Shown here: positions 7,294-14,146 of the stretch, piece by piece
Position numbering within the stretch: the first letter of the stretch is position 1
Layout of the letters: the number at the start of each line of letters is the position of its first letter
DNA from: JAIBAI01 sp044238875
GTDB taxonomy: Bacteria; Bacteroidota; Bacteroidia; M30B66
Assembly: GCA_044238875.1 (NCBI GenBank)
Contig: JBIICM010000011.1
Span: forward strand, 1 to 26,555
Direction: 5' to 3'
DNA: 26,555 nucleotides
Position numbers and translations under genes: made by a program
Notes under the pieces: model-generated
The model's input: the letters and a program-made list of their open reading frames with translations, nothing else
Told to the model about the DNA's origin: nothing
Databases searched by the model: none

Positions 7294-7941
7294 ATGATTG
7301 AACTTTACCAGAAACATCCATATTTGATTTCTTATGACAGGAAGCAATTCGACTTCAGGTCTATTATTCAAGAAATCCTAGAAGAAAGCAATCTTGAGGA
7401 GTTGCATACAAGAATCAATTATACGCTTTTTGAAAGATCGCAGGATCAAAGTACCGCCTGGCATAAAAAGTATTATGAAAGGTTTGAGCTGTTTGACCGA
7501 CTCTACAAAAAATTCATAGCTGATCATGTTAAACCTTTATTCGGGGTAGAAAAGCTTGTTTATCAGCGTATACCAACATTCAGGGTGCATCTTGTTGGCA
7601 ATATTGCAGTAGGTGAATGGCATAAAGACCGTGCATACAATCACGGAAGTACAGAGGTTAATTTATGGATGCCGTTTACCGACACGTTTGGCAACAATAC
7701 AATCTGGACAGAAAGTGAGGAAGACAAGGGTGATTACGAACCTTATGCGGTAAAGCAGGGTGAGATTCTTGTGTTTGACGGAGCTAATCTAAACCATGGA
7801 AATAAGATCAACGATACCGATACAACGCGGGTTTCTGTTGATTTCAGGGTGGTCGATTTTAATAAATTCAGACCTAGCGAAAAAGGCTCAATTAACAACA
7901 ATACCAGATTTGATATTGGAGGTTATTTCGATGTGGTTTAA
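7294..7941 (+). CDS. Fe(II)/2-oxoglutarate oxygenase-like protein (StrG-like)
   Basis: A 215-residue protein that looks like a double-stranded beta-helix dioxygenase. The putative iron triad is His110 and Asp112 in EWHKD with the distal His168 in NLNHGN; Arg179 or Arg185 in TTRVSVDFR could bind 2-oxoglutarate. GEILVFDG before the distal histidine is typical of this fold. The overall pattern recalls StrG-like proteins of sugar or antibiotic biosynthesis loci, but that name rests on memory of the family, not a search. It is likely cotranscribed with the glycosyltransferase, so it may hydroxylate or otherwise oxidise the transferred sugar or its lipid carrier. AT-rich like its partner. No signal peptide. 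Confidence 0.55.
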   Translation: MIELYQKHPYLISYDRKQFDFRSIIQEILEESNLEELHTRINYTLFERSQDQSTAWHKKYYERFELFDRLYKKFIADHVKPLFGVEKLVYQRIPTFRVHLVGNIAVGEWHKDRAYNHGSTEVNLWMPFTDTFGNNTIWTESEEDKGDYEPYAVKQGEILVFDGANLNHGNKINDTDTTRVSVDFRVVDFNKFRPSEKGSINNNTRFDIGGYFDVV

Positions 7942-7993
7942 AGCAATCGGGAAATTAGTCTGAGGCAGCCGCGACGTGAATGAACCGAGATAT

Positions 7994-8282
7994 TTAATGA
8001 TTAATATTTTGGTTAAGGTGATTCAATTCTAATATTGCTTTTTTACGCCCTTGGCCAGATGCAGGTTCCTGCAAATCTGATTGCTTCTGCTCTTGATTTT
8101 CCAGCATTGAAAACAGCTTTCAATACCCAGTCGTTTGTTCTTCCGGTAAATTTGAATGACTGGTTGTTATTATGCTGTTTTATTCTTCTCCAGGGATCTT
8201 CGGAGTACCCGACATAAAATAAATCGGCGCTAGAGGAATACAGGATGTAAATACAATACACATCAAACAAACAAGCCGGCAT
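7994..8282 (-). pseudogene. Frameshifted GIY-YIG nuclease domain protein
   Basis: The open frame 8282 to 8043 contains YCIYILYSSSADLFYVGY, the GIY-YIG core, then WRRIKQHN, and WVLKAVFNAG, followed by RAEAIRF. After this point the frame gives a non-family tail and stops. In the shifted frame the sequence continues SGQGRKKAI and ends at a TAA at 7996-7994, resembling the usual SGxGR C-terminus, so a frameshift near 8085-8100 is likely. The only ATG, at 8282, sits in the loop of the tRNA terminator; TTG at 8270 or GTG at 8261 would be alternatives. Members of this small family are annotated as endonuclease-like proteins of unknown role. Probably not functional; a short truncated product cannot be excluded. 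Confidence 0.62.
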
Positions 8283-8296
8283 TTGCCGGCTTGTTT
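8269..8296 (-). terminator. Terminator hairpin after tRNA-Asn
   Basis: AAACAAGCCGGC (8269-8280) and GCCGGCTTGTTT (8285-8296) form a perfect 12-bp stem with a four-base loop, two bases after the tRNA 3' end on the minus strand. The T-rich ends of both arms would let it act in both directions. Confidence 0.85.
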
Positions 8297-8298
8297 AG

Positions 8299-8372
8299 CT
8301 CCCCCTCTTGGGCTCGAACCAAGGACCCTTTGATTAACAGTCAAATGCTCTAACCAGCTGAGCTAAGGAGGA
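8299..8372 (-). tRNA. tRNA-Asn (anticodon GTT)
   Basis: Read on the minus strand, a 74-base cloverleaf: acceptor TCCTCCT pairs with AGGGGGA (one G-T pair), the D arm is GCTC/GAGC, the anticodon stem TTTGA/TCAAA encloses loop CTGTTAA with anticodon GTT, and the T arm CTTGG/CCAAG encloses TTCGAGC. The discriminator base is G. CCA is not encoded; the next bases are CTA. Promoter and terminator are both recognisable. Confidence 0.97.
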
Positions 8373-8384
8373 GTTTTAAGGCTG

Positions 8385-8415
8385 CAATGTTACAAATAAT
8401 TTAAAATAAATGCAA
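8385..8415 (-). promoter_or_regulatory. Promoter of tRNA-Asn
   Basis: On the minus strand TTG (8415-8413) is followed after 20 bases by TAACATTG (8392-8385), one mismatch from TAnnTTTG. The box ends 12 bases before the tRNA 5' end. Confidence 0.65.
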
Positions 8416-8467
8416 CCCGAACATATTTTAGCGAAAAATTATCGTGCTGTATGGCAGTGTCTTATGA

Positions 8468-10288
8468 TCAAGTGAACGACTGAAGGTCAAAAAGTTTCCT
8501 GTATGGGCCCTGATTTAGCAGTAATTCCTGGTGGGTGCCCCTTTCAACAATCTCCCCGCTCTGCATTACCAGAATGAGGTCGGCATGCTGAATGGTTGAA
8601 AGCCGGTGGGCAATTATCAGTGATGTGCGTTGCTCCATCAGTCGGGCGAGGGCATCCTGAACTAATTTTTCGCTTTCTGTGTCAAGAGCCGAGGTGGCCT
8701 CGTCGAGAATCAGGATGGGCGGGTTTTTTAGCACTGCACGGGCAATGCTAATCCGTTGCCGCTGACCACCCGATAGTTTATGACCCCTGTCGCCAATATT
8801 TGTCTGGTAAGCCTCCTCCATTTCCATGATGAAATCGTGGGCATTGGCGATTTTTGCCGCCCGGATGACTTCTTCGGCGGAGGCTTCCGGCTTGCCCAGC
8901 GCTATGTTGTTGAAGATGCTGTCGTTGAAAAGGATGCTTTCCTGACTTACCACGCCCATCAGATGCCGCAAATGTTCAAGCTGGACATCGCGCACATCGT
9001 GCCCGTCGATCGTTACGCTGCCACTGCTCACGTCGTAAAAACGGGGCAGAAGATCGGCCAACGTTGATTTTCCGGAGCCCGACTGGCCTACAAGGGCAAT
9101 GGTTTTACCCTTTTCAAGCACAAAATCAATGTTTTTCAAAACCGGTTCTGTTCCATAGCTGAATTGAACATCCCGGTATCGTATTGCTCGTTCAAAGGTT
9201 TCCAGCCTGAAGGCCTGTTCCTTATTCCGGATATTATTTTCTGCCTTCAAAATCCTTTCAACACGATCCATCGAAGCCCGGCCTTTTTGAAGGTTATAAT
9301 AGGCCTGGGAGATGGCCTTCACCGGGGGAAGTATCTGGGAAAATACCAGGATGAAAGTCATGAAAATCTCCGGGCTCAGCTGATCCCCTCCGCTAAGCAC
9401 AGCCCTACCGCCAAACAGCATGATGGCAACGATTACCGATGCGCCAAGTAGTTCGCTTAAAGGCGAAGCCAGGTCTTTCTTCCGGTAAATCCGGTTCATC
9501 AAGCGTTTGAGGCCGTAGTTGGTGCCCCTGAAGCGGTTACGGCTTTCCGGTTCTGCATTGAAAGCTTTGATAATACGAAGTCCGCCGAGTGTTTCTTCGG
9601 TAAGTGACATCAGCTCGCCGGTTTTTTGCATTCCGGCATCTGATGAGCGGCGCAGACTTTTTCCGATCCGGCCGATGAACAAACCGGCCACCGGTATCAG
9701 AATCAAAGAGAAAAGGGTAAGCCCCGGACTCATAAAAAACAGCGTAAGCAGGTATATCAGCACCGTTGGCGGATCCCTGAAGATCATTTCAATGGCGCCG
9801 ATTACCGACCATTCGATTTCCTGCACATCGCTGGTCATGCGCGTCATGATATCGCCTTTCCGTTCATTCGAATAGTACGAGAGCGGAAGCACTAATATCT
9901 TTTCATAGAGCGCGTTCCTGATGTCCATGATTACGCCATTGCGCACAGGCGCCAGAAAATACATGGCGAGGTAGCGGAACAGGTTCTTCAGCAGAAACAT
10001 CAGCAGCACAACGCCGCAGAGCCATAGCAGGGCGGCTTCCCTCCCGGCACTTTCAATGATTGCGGTGACCCTGAAAGCAAAATACTGTTGCATCCACCCT
10101 GCACTGAACCTGAAGGGTGGTAGCTCATGCACCAGCTGCTGGGTGCCAAACAGCAAACCCAAAAAAGGGATGGCCAGCGTGAGCGTGAACAAGCCGAAGA
10201 GAATACCCAGCAGGTTAAAGCTGATATTGAGCGCTACATACTTTGAATACGGTCGTACATAAAGATAAGGCCCTTTGAGTAGGTTCAT
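8468..10288 (-). CDS. MsbA-like ABC transporter, fused permease and ATPase
   Basis: A 606-residue half-transporter that would work as a homodimer in the inner membrane. The first ~330 residues hold an ABC type-1 exporter membrane domain with about six hydrophobic segments (for example near 25-48, 86-112, 173-205 and 283-322). The nucleotide-binding domain follows: Walker A GQSGSGKST (401-409), signature LSGGQ (505-509), Walker B ILILDE (525-530) and switch His561. The order matches the MsbA/lipid and multidrug exporter group; lipid A flipping is plausible but the substrate cannot be read from sequence. The gene is single, on the minus strand, with a -7 box that ends seven bases before its ATG. 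Confidence 0.92.
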   Translation of the reverse strand: MNLLKGPYLYVRPYSKYVALNISFNLLGILFGLFTLTLAIPFLGLLFGTQQLVHELPPFRFSAGWMQQYFAFRVTAIIESAGREAALLWLCGVVLLMFLLKNLFRYLAMYFLAPVRNGVIMDIRNALYEKILVLPLSYYSNERKGDIMTRMTSDVQEIEWSVIGAIEMIFRDPPTVLIYLLTLFFMSPGLTLFSLILIPVAGLFIGRIGKSLRRSSDAGMQKTGELMSLTEETLGGLRIIKAFNAEPESRNRFRGTNYGLKRLMNRIYRKKDLASPLSELLGASVIVAIMLFGGRAVLSGGDQLSPEIFMTFILVFSQILPPVKAISQAYYNLQKGRASMDRVERILKAENNIRNKEQAFRLETFERAIRYRDVQFSYGTEPVLKNIDFVLEKGKTIALVGQSGSGKSTLADLLPRFYDVSSGSVTIDGHDVRDVQLEHLRHLMGVVSQESILFNDSIFNNIALGKPEASAEEVIRAAKIANAHDFIMEMEEAYQTNIGDRGHKLSGGQRQRISIARAVLKNPPILILDEATSALDTESEKLVQDALARLMEQRTSLIIAHRLSTIQHADLILVMQSGEIVERGTHQELLLNQGPYRKLFDLQSFT

Positions 10289-10295
10289 GCGCTGT

Positions 10296-10303
10296 CAAAG
10301 GTA
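10296..10303 (-). promoter_or_regulatory. -7 box (TACCTTTG) of the ABC transporter gene
   Basis: TACCTTTG on the minus strand is an exact TAnnTTTG match and ends seven bases before the ATG at 10288, predicting a leader of only a few bases. Confidence 0.6.
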
Positions 10304-10388
10304 AATCAATCATGGCGTTTGACCTAAGCCATGCGACAAAAGCTGATTCAAGAAATACTTTTCACCTCCAGCATGCCCAAAAAACCAC

Positions 10389-10396
10389 TAATTTCG
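10389..10396 (+). promoter_or_regulatory. Possible -7 box (TAATTTCG) of the E2 operon
   Basis: TAATTTCG has one mismatch to TAnnTTTG and lies 36 bases before the ATG at 10433. No -33 element was recognised, so this is a weak call. Confidence 0.35.
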
Positions 10397-10432
10397 CAGG
10401 CCTAAAACAACATCCTAAAATCATACAGATTC

Positions 10433-11722
10433 ATGGCACAGTTTGAGCTTACCATGCCAAAAATGGGCGAAAGCGTAGCCGAAGCCACCATTATCAAATG
10501 GCTGAAAAAGCCCGGCGATACTATTGAGGTGGATGAGGCCGTACTTGAAATAGCCACCGATAAGGTTGATTCGGAGATACCTTCTCCTGTAACCGGTATC
10601 CTCGAAAAACAGCTGTTTAATGAAGGCGATGTTATACAGGTAAACGGAACCATTGCCATTATCAACACATCGGGCGAAGCCGCGCCGGTGACGCCTCCTG
10701 CAGCGGCTGTTGTTGCAGCAGTGCCTTTGGCCGCTGAGATTCCGTTTTTGCCAGCCGAACAGGAAATCCATCCGGCAAGGGCAGGGCAATCTGGGCGCTT
10801 CTATTCACCGCTGGTACGCAGCATGGCTAAGGAAGAAAATATTACCCGGGAAGAACTGGAGGCCGTGCCGGGTTCAGGCAAGGATGGCCGCGTTACCAAA
10901 GATGACATGCTTACCTATCTTTCTGCCCGAACCAATGGAAACAATACTGCGGCAACGGCCCCTGCATCAAGCCCGGCTGCCAAACCGCAGGCACCGGCTG
11001 TATCAATTAGCGGAGGTGATGAGATCATTGAGATGGACCGCATGCGCAAACTCATTGCAGACCACATGGTGATGTCAAAATCTGTTAGTCCGCATGTAAC
11101 CTCTTTTGTTGAGGCCGACGTGACCGATATGGTGCGCTGGCGCGAAAAAGTGAAAAATGAGTTTGAGAAAAAGGAGGGAGAGAAAATCACATTTACTCCA
11201 ATCATCATAGAAGCTGTGGCCCGCGCCATCCGCGATTTTCCGATGATCAACATTTCGGTTGACGGCTCAAAAATCATCAAACGTAAAAATATCAATATCG
11301 GCATGGCCACTGCCCTGCCCAGCGGCAACCTGATCGTTCCGGTAATAAAAAATGCTGATGCGATGAATCTGGTCGGTCTGACCAAAGCAGTTAACGACCT
11401 TGCCAAAAGGGCCAGGAACAACAAACTCAGTCCTGATGATATTTCAGGCGGTACCTTTACGGTAACTAATGTTGGGTCATTTGGCAATGTGATGGGCACC
11501 CCAATTATCAATCAGCCGCAGGTGGCCATTCTGGCAGTAGGTGTGATTAAGAAAAAACCTGCAGTGCTCGAAACTCCTCAGGGAGATGTGATTGCAATCC
11601 GTCACATGATGTTTTGTTCGCTCTCATACGATCATCGGGTAGTTGACGGCTCTCTGGGCGGAAGCTTCCTCCGTAGGGTGGCCGATTACCTTGAAAAATT
11701 CGACCCTAACCGCGCTGTGTGA
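10433..11722 (+). CDS. 2-oxoacid dehydrogenase E2 acyltransferase (dihydrolipoamide acyltransferase)
   Basis: The 429-residue core component of a pyruvate, branched-chain or 2-oxoglutarate dehydrogenase complex. The domain order is clear: an N-terminal lipoyl domain with ATDKVDSEI (lipoyl-Lys44), an Ala/Pro-rich linker (about 82-118), a peripheral-subunit binding domain starting YSPLVRSMA (124-163), a second linker, and the catalytic domain from about 197 ending in SYDHRVVDG, with His401 and Asp405 as the catalytic pair. EMDRMRKLIADHM is typical of the branched-chain type. No E1 or E3 gene is nearby, so substrate is uncertain. The stop codon overlaps the start of the exonuclease gene. Confidence 0.93.
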   Translation: MAQFELTMPKMGESVAEATIIKWLKKPGDTIEVDEAVLEIATDKVDSEIPSPVTGILEKQLFNEGDVIQVNGTIAIINTSGEAAPVTPPAAAVVAAVPLAAEIPFLPAEQEIHPARAGQSGRFYSPLVRSMAKEENITREELEAVPGSGKDGRVTKDDMLTYLSARTNGNNTAATAPASSPAAKPQAPAVSISGGDEIIEMDRMRKLIADHMVMSKSVSPHVTSFVEADVTDMVRWREKVKNEFEKKEGEKITFTPIIIEAVARAIRDFPMINISVDGSKIIKRKNINIGMATALPSGNLIVPVIKNADAMNLVGLTKAVNDLAKRARNNKLSPDDISGGTFTVTNVGSFGNVMGTPIINQPQVAILAVGVIKKKPAVLETPQGDVIAIRHMMFCSLSYDHRVVDGSLGGSFLRRVADYLEKFDPNRAV

Positions 11723-12540
11723 TGGAACTGAACCTTAAAAAGCCCATCATATTCTTCGACCTGGAAGCCACAGGCACCAATGTTGCAGCTGACCGCATTG
11801 TAGAAATATGCGTTTTGAAGGTATTGCCAGGCGGTCAGGAGGAGATACGCACCAGGCGGATTAACCCTACCGTTCCCATTCCGGCGGAAGTCACGGCCAT
11901 ACATGGTATTTCAGACGAGGATGTGAAGGATGCCCCTACCTTTAAAATGATCGCGAGGGGTTTGCTTGAATTTATCGGAGATGCCGACCTTGCCGGATAT
12001 AATTCAAATAAGTTCGATGTTCCTATGCTGATTGAGGAGTTTTTCCGCGCAGGAATTGAATTCCCGATGGAGGGCCGAAATCTGGTGGATATTCAGAACA
12101 TCTTTCACCAGATGGAACAGCGCACCCTTGTTGCTGCGGTGAAATTTTACTGCAACAGGGAGCATATCGGTGCCCACGGAGCGGAAGCTGATGTAAGGGC
12201 CACGTATGATGTACTGAAAGCCCAACTCGAAAAATACAAGGATCAGCCCTTCACTGATAAATCAGGAAAAACATTTGTGCCGGTAGTGAATGATATTACG
12301 GGGCTCGCTGCATTTACCACCAACCGCGACTGGGTTGATTTCGCCGGGCGGATGGTGTATGATCAGGACGGAAAAGAGTGTTTCAATTTCGGAAAACACA
12401 AAGGGAAACGGGTAGAGGAGGTGTTTCAGAAAGAACCCAGTTATTACGACTGGATCATGAACGGAGACTTTGCCTTGTCGACAAAACGCGCCATTGAAAA
12501 AATAAAAATGCGTGGATTGCAGCATAAATTCGGCGGATGA
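11722..12540 (+). CDS. DEDDh 3'-5' exonuclease with C-terminal DUF3820-like region
   Basis: A 272-residue DnaQ-like exonuclease. All acidic and histidine residues of the DEDDh type are present: Asp13 and Glu15 in FDLEATG, Asp99 in NSNKFDVPML, and His152 with Asp157 in AHGAEADVRAT. The C-terminal part (about 220-255) contains FNFGKHKGKRVEEV and YYDWIMNGDF, resembling the short DUF3820-type domain that often follows such exonucleases. It probably trims DNA or RNA ends; it may be a stand-alone repair nuclease rather than the replicase proofreading subunit. The ATG at 11722 shares a base with the E2 stop (TGATG), indicating translational coupling; the GTG at 11719 is an unlikely alternative. Confidence 0.9.
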   Translation: MELNLKKPIIFFDLEATGTNVAADRIVEICVLKVLPGGQEEIRTRRINPTVPIPAEVTAIHGISDEDVKDAPTFKMIARGLLEFIGDADLAGYNSNKFDVPMLIEEFFRAGIEFPMEGRNLVDIQNIFHQMEQRTLVAAVKFYCNREHIGAHGAEADVRATYDVLKAQLEKYKDQPFTDKSGKTFVPVVNDITGLAAFTTNRDWVDFAGRMVYDQDGKECFNFGKHKGKRVEEVFQKEPSYYDWIMNGDFALSTKRAIEKIKMRGLQHKFGG

Positions 12541-12543
12541 GTC

Positions 12544-13155
12544 ATGAAAATCATCTGTATCGGGCGCAACTATTCAGAGCATGCCAGGGAGCTGAACAAC
12601 CCTGTTCCTGAGGAGCCTGTTTTTTTCATTAAACCCGATTCGGCCATCCTGCGCAACAATGTCTCTTTTTATCTGCCCGAATTCACCAATGATGTTCACC
12701 ATGAGATAGAGATTGTGCTGAAGATCAACCGTCCGGGCAAACACATTGATGTAAAATTTGCACATAAATATTATGACGAAATAACGGCGGGTATTGATTT
12801 TACGGCCCGCGATATACAGCAGGAGTTAAAAAAGAAAGGCCTCCCCTGGGAAAAGGCCAAGGGCTTCGACGGGGCTGCTCCCATAGGGGTTTTCATGGCA
12901 AAATCAGCGTTGAACGACCTGAATAACTTTGACTTTCACCTGGAGATCAACGGGGAGATACGGCAGCAGGGTAATACGCGAGATATGCTGTTTGGTTTCG
13001 ATCAGATCATTGCCTACGTGACAAAGTTTGTAACCCTTAAAAAAGGCGACCTGATCTTTACAGGCACCCCTGCCGGGGTTGGCCCGGTTCATGCCGGCGA
13101 CAGGCTGAAGGGTTTCATTGGCAACCGTTGTATGTTTGATTTTCAGGTGAAATAA
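12544..13155 (+). CDS. Fumarylacetoacetate hydrolase (FAH) family protein
   Basis: A 203-residue single-domain FAH enzyme, the size of acylpyruvases and fumarylpyruvate hydrolases. The family opens with IICIGRNYSEHARE; the divalent metal is expected to be held by Glu54 and Glu56 in HHEIEIV and Asp85 in AGIDFTARD; the C-terminus has GDLIFTGTPAGVGPV. Relatives hydrolyse C-C bonds in acylpyruvates or act as oxaloacetate decarboxylase or tautomerase, so the substrate is open. It starts three bases after the exonuclease stop and is probably the third gene of the E2 operon. A metabolic link with the E2 acyltransferase is possible but unproven. Confidence 0.9.
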   Translation: MKIICIGRNYSEHARELNNPVPEEPVFFIKPDSAILRNNVSFYLPEFTNDVHHEIEIVLKINRPGKHIDVKFAHKYYDEITAGIDFTARDIQQELKKKGLPWEKAKGFDGAAPIGVFMAKSALNDLNNFDFHLEINGEIRQQGNTRDMLFGFDQIIAYVTKFVTLKKGDLIFTGTPAGVGPVHAGDRLKGFIGNRCMFDFQVK

Positions 13156-13227
13156 TGAATTCGGTTTCCCAATAATGCTGGTTGGCCTGTCTTAGCTGAA
13201 ACCGGAAAGCTTTCGGGGATGGTTAAA

Positions 13228-13845
13228 TCATCTCAGACCAAATCGCTTAATAATTTCATCCCGCTGGCTGAATGAATCAGCCGGAAACTCCAGGCCGAAT
13301 TCATCATTCAGCGCCATGATAGCCTTTGTCTTTTTCTCTGATCCTTCGATATAACCATTTTTCTCGTTGATTTCAAAGAAGATCTTTTCAAGGTAAACTT
13401 CAAAAGGCTGATTGAAATACATGTCAATAAAGCGAAGCGGATCATCAGAAGCATTCCAGAATGTATGCTTGATGTTTCTCGGTCTCAGATGCCATTCGCC
13501 CGCTTTCACTTCAATAATATCATCACCGATTAAAATGCTTGCAGTTCCTTCTGTAACATACATCAGTTCGTCTAATGCTTTGTGCGAGTGTGGCGGGGGG
13601 CCCATTACTTTTGGGCCAACAGCGCATTCAACGTTTGAGTAAACACCATTTGTCATTTCTGACCTGACCCAAACCCTGATTTGCATTCCATCACCATGTG
13701 CAAGCGGTTCACGGCTTTTCAGATGAACGGGTTTTATTTGGTCTTCCGCCCGACTTGTCAGGTTTATTGCGCCTGATTCTTGCCCCAAACCCAAACCAAG
13801 AAAAGGGAGAAAACCAGCCTGGAAAATAAAAGATCTCCTTTCCAT
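13228..13845 (-). CDS. Cupin-domain protein with signal-like N-terminus
   Basis: A 205-residue protein with one cupin domain. Motif 1 is PHSHKALDELMYVTEG with metal ligands His86, His88 and Glu93; motif 2 is GEWHLRPRNIKHTFWN with His127. The N-terminus begins ERRSF, followed by a hydrophobic stretch to about residue 22, which resembles a short Tat or Sec signal, so the protein may be exported. The ~60 residues after the cupin are charged and have no recognised motif. Reaction unknown; single-cupin proteins include dioxygenases, isomerases and binding proteins. It is convergent with the FAH gene and has its own promoter at 13872-13900. Confidence 0.8.
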   Translation of the reverse strand: MERRSFIFQAGFLPFLGLGLGQESGAINLTSRAEDQIKPVHLKSREPLAHGDGMQIRVWVRSEMTNGVYSNVECAVGPKVMGPPPHSHKALDELMYVTEGTASILIGDDIIEVKAGEWHLRPRNIKHTFWNASDDPLRFIDMYFNQPFEVYLEKIFFEINEKNGYIEGSEKKTKAIMALNDEFGLEFPADSFSQRDEIIKRFGLR

Positions 13846-13871
13846 TGCATCCGGAATTTTAAAGTTTACAT

Positions 13872-13900
13872 CAAACTTAATAAATTCATTTGATTTACAA
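13872..13900 (-). promoter_or_regulatory. Promoter of the cupin gene
   Basis: On the minus strand TTG (13900-13898) is followed after 18 bases by TAAGTTTG (13879-13872), an exact -7 match; the spacing is one base short of the usual range. The box ends 26 bases before the ATG. Confidence 0.65.
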
Positions 13901-13945
13901 TTGTTATCGGCTTTTTTGGGCTTCCTTTATTGGTTCCGGGGTTTT

Positions 13946-14090
13946 CCACTTTCGCTGTCGCAAGCGTTCATGCCAGCCATTTGGCAGGTAGGGCTTTTAC
14001 CCACAAGACGACCCCGCCGGCAGGCGGCGAGGTCTTGCGGGAGCGATGGATGCAAACCCGAATAGCCATACGGCGTCGGGTTACACCAAC
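13946..14090. repeat. Structured non-coding block with consecutive stem-loops, upstream of polA
   Basis: Several inverted repeats follow one another: CGCT/AGCG (13953-13966), TGCCA/TGGCA (13971-13986), GGTA/TACC (13987-14001), a long imperfect stem made of CAAGAC (14004-14009) with GTCTTG (14032-14037), and inside it CGCCG (14015-14019) with CGGCG (14025-14029), and finally the perfect AACCCGA/TCGGGTT (14055-14061 with 14076-14082). The block is GC-richer than the AT-rich DNA on its left. No open frame of note crosses it. It could be an interspersed REP-like or non-autonomous element, or a structured RNA; with one copy in the window this cannot be decided. The remainder of the 300-base gap holds only promoter boxes. 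Confidence 0.45.
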
Positions 14091-14134
14091 GCAATGCTTC
14101 ACAGAATGATGCCGCTTAAGTCTTTCTTCTCTCT

Positions 14135-14142
14135 TACCTTAG
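14135..14142 (+). promoter_or_regulatory. -7 box (TACCTTAG) of polA
   Basis: TACCTTAG, identical to the box before the polyprenyl synthase, ends four bases before the polA ATG at 14147, predicting a leaderless or nearly leaderless mRNA. No -33 box is evident. Confidence 0.5.
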
Positions 14143-14146
14143 TGGC

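Noticed and set aside
10915..11511. Long minus-strand open frame inside the E2 gene
   Set aside because: Antisense shadow of the E2 coding sequence; low-complexity hydrophobic residues follow from the codon bias of the real gene.
13162..13204. Inverted repeat CGGTTTC/GAAACCG between the FAH and cupin genes as a terminator
   Set aside because: The loop is 29 bases long and no T run follows; too weak to list as a feature.
14051..14090. Integron attC site in the stem-loop block before polA
   Set aside because: The perfect stem lacks the RYYYAAC/GTTRRRY core pair in the right places, and no integrase or cassette array is present.
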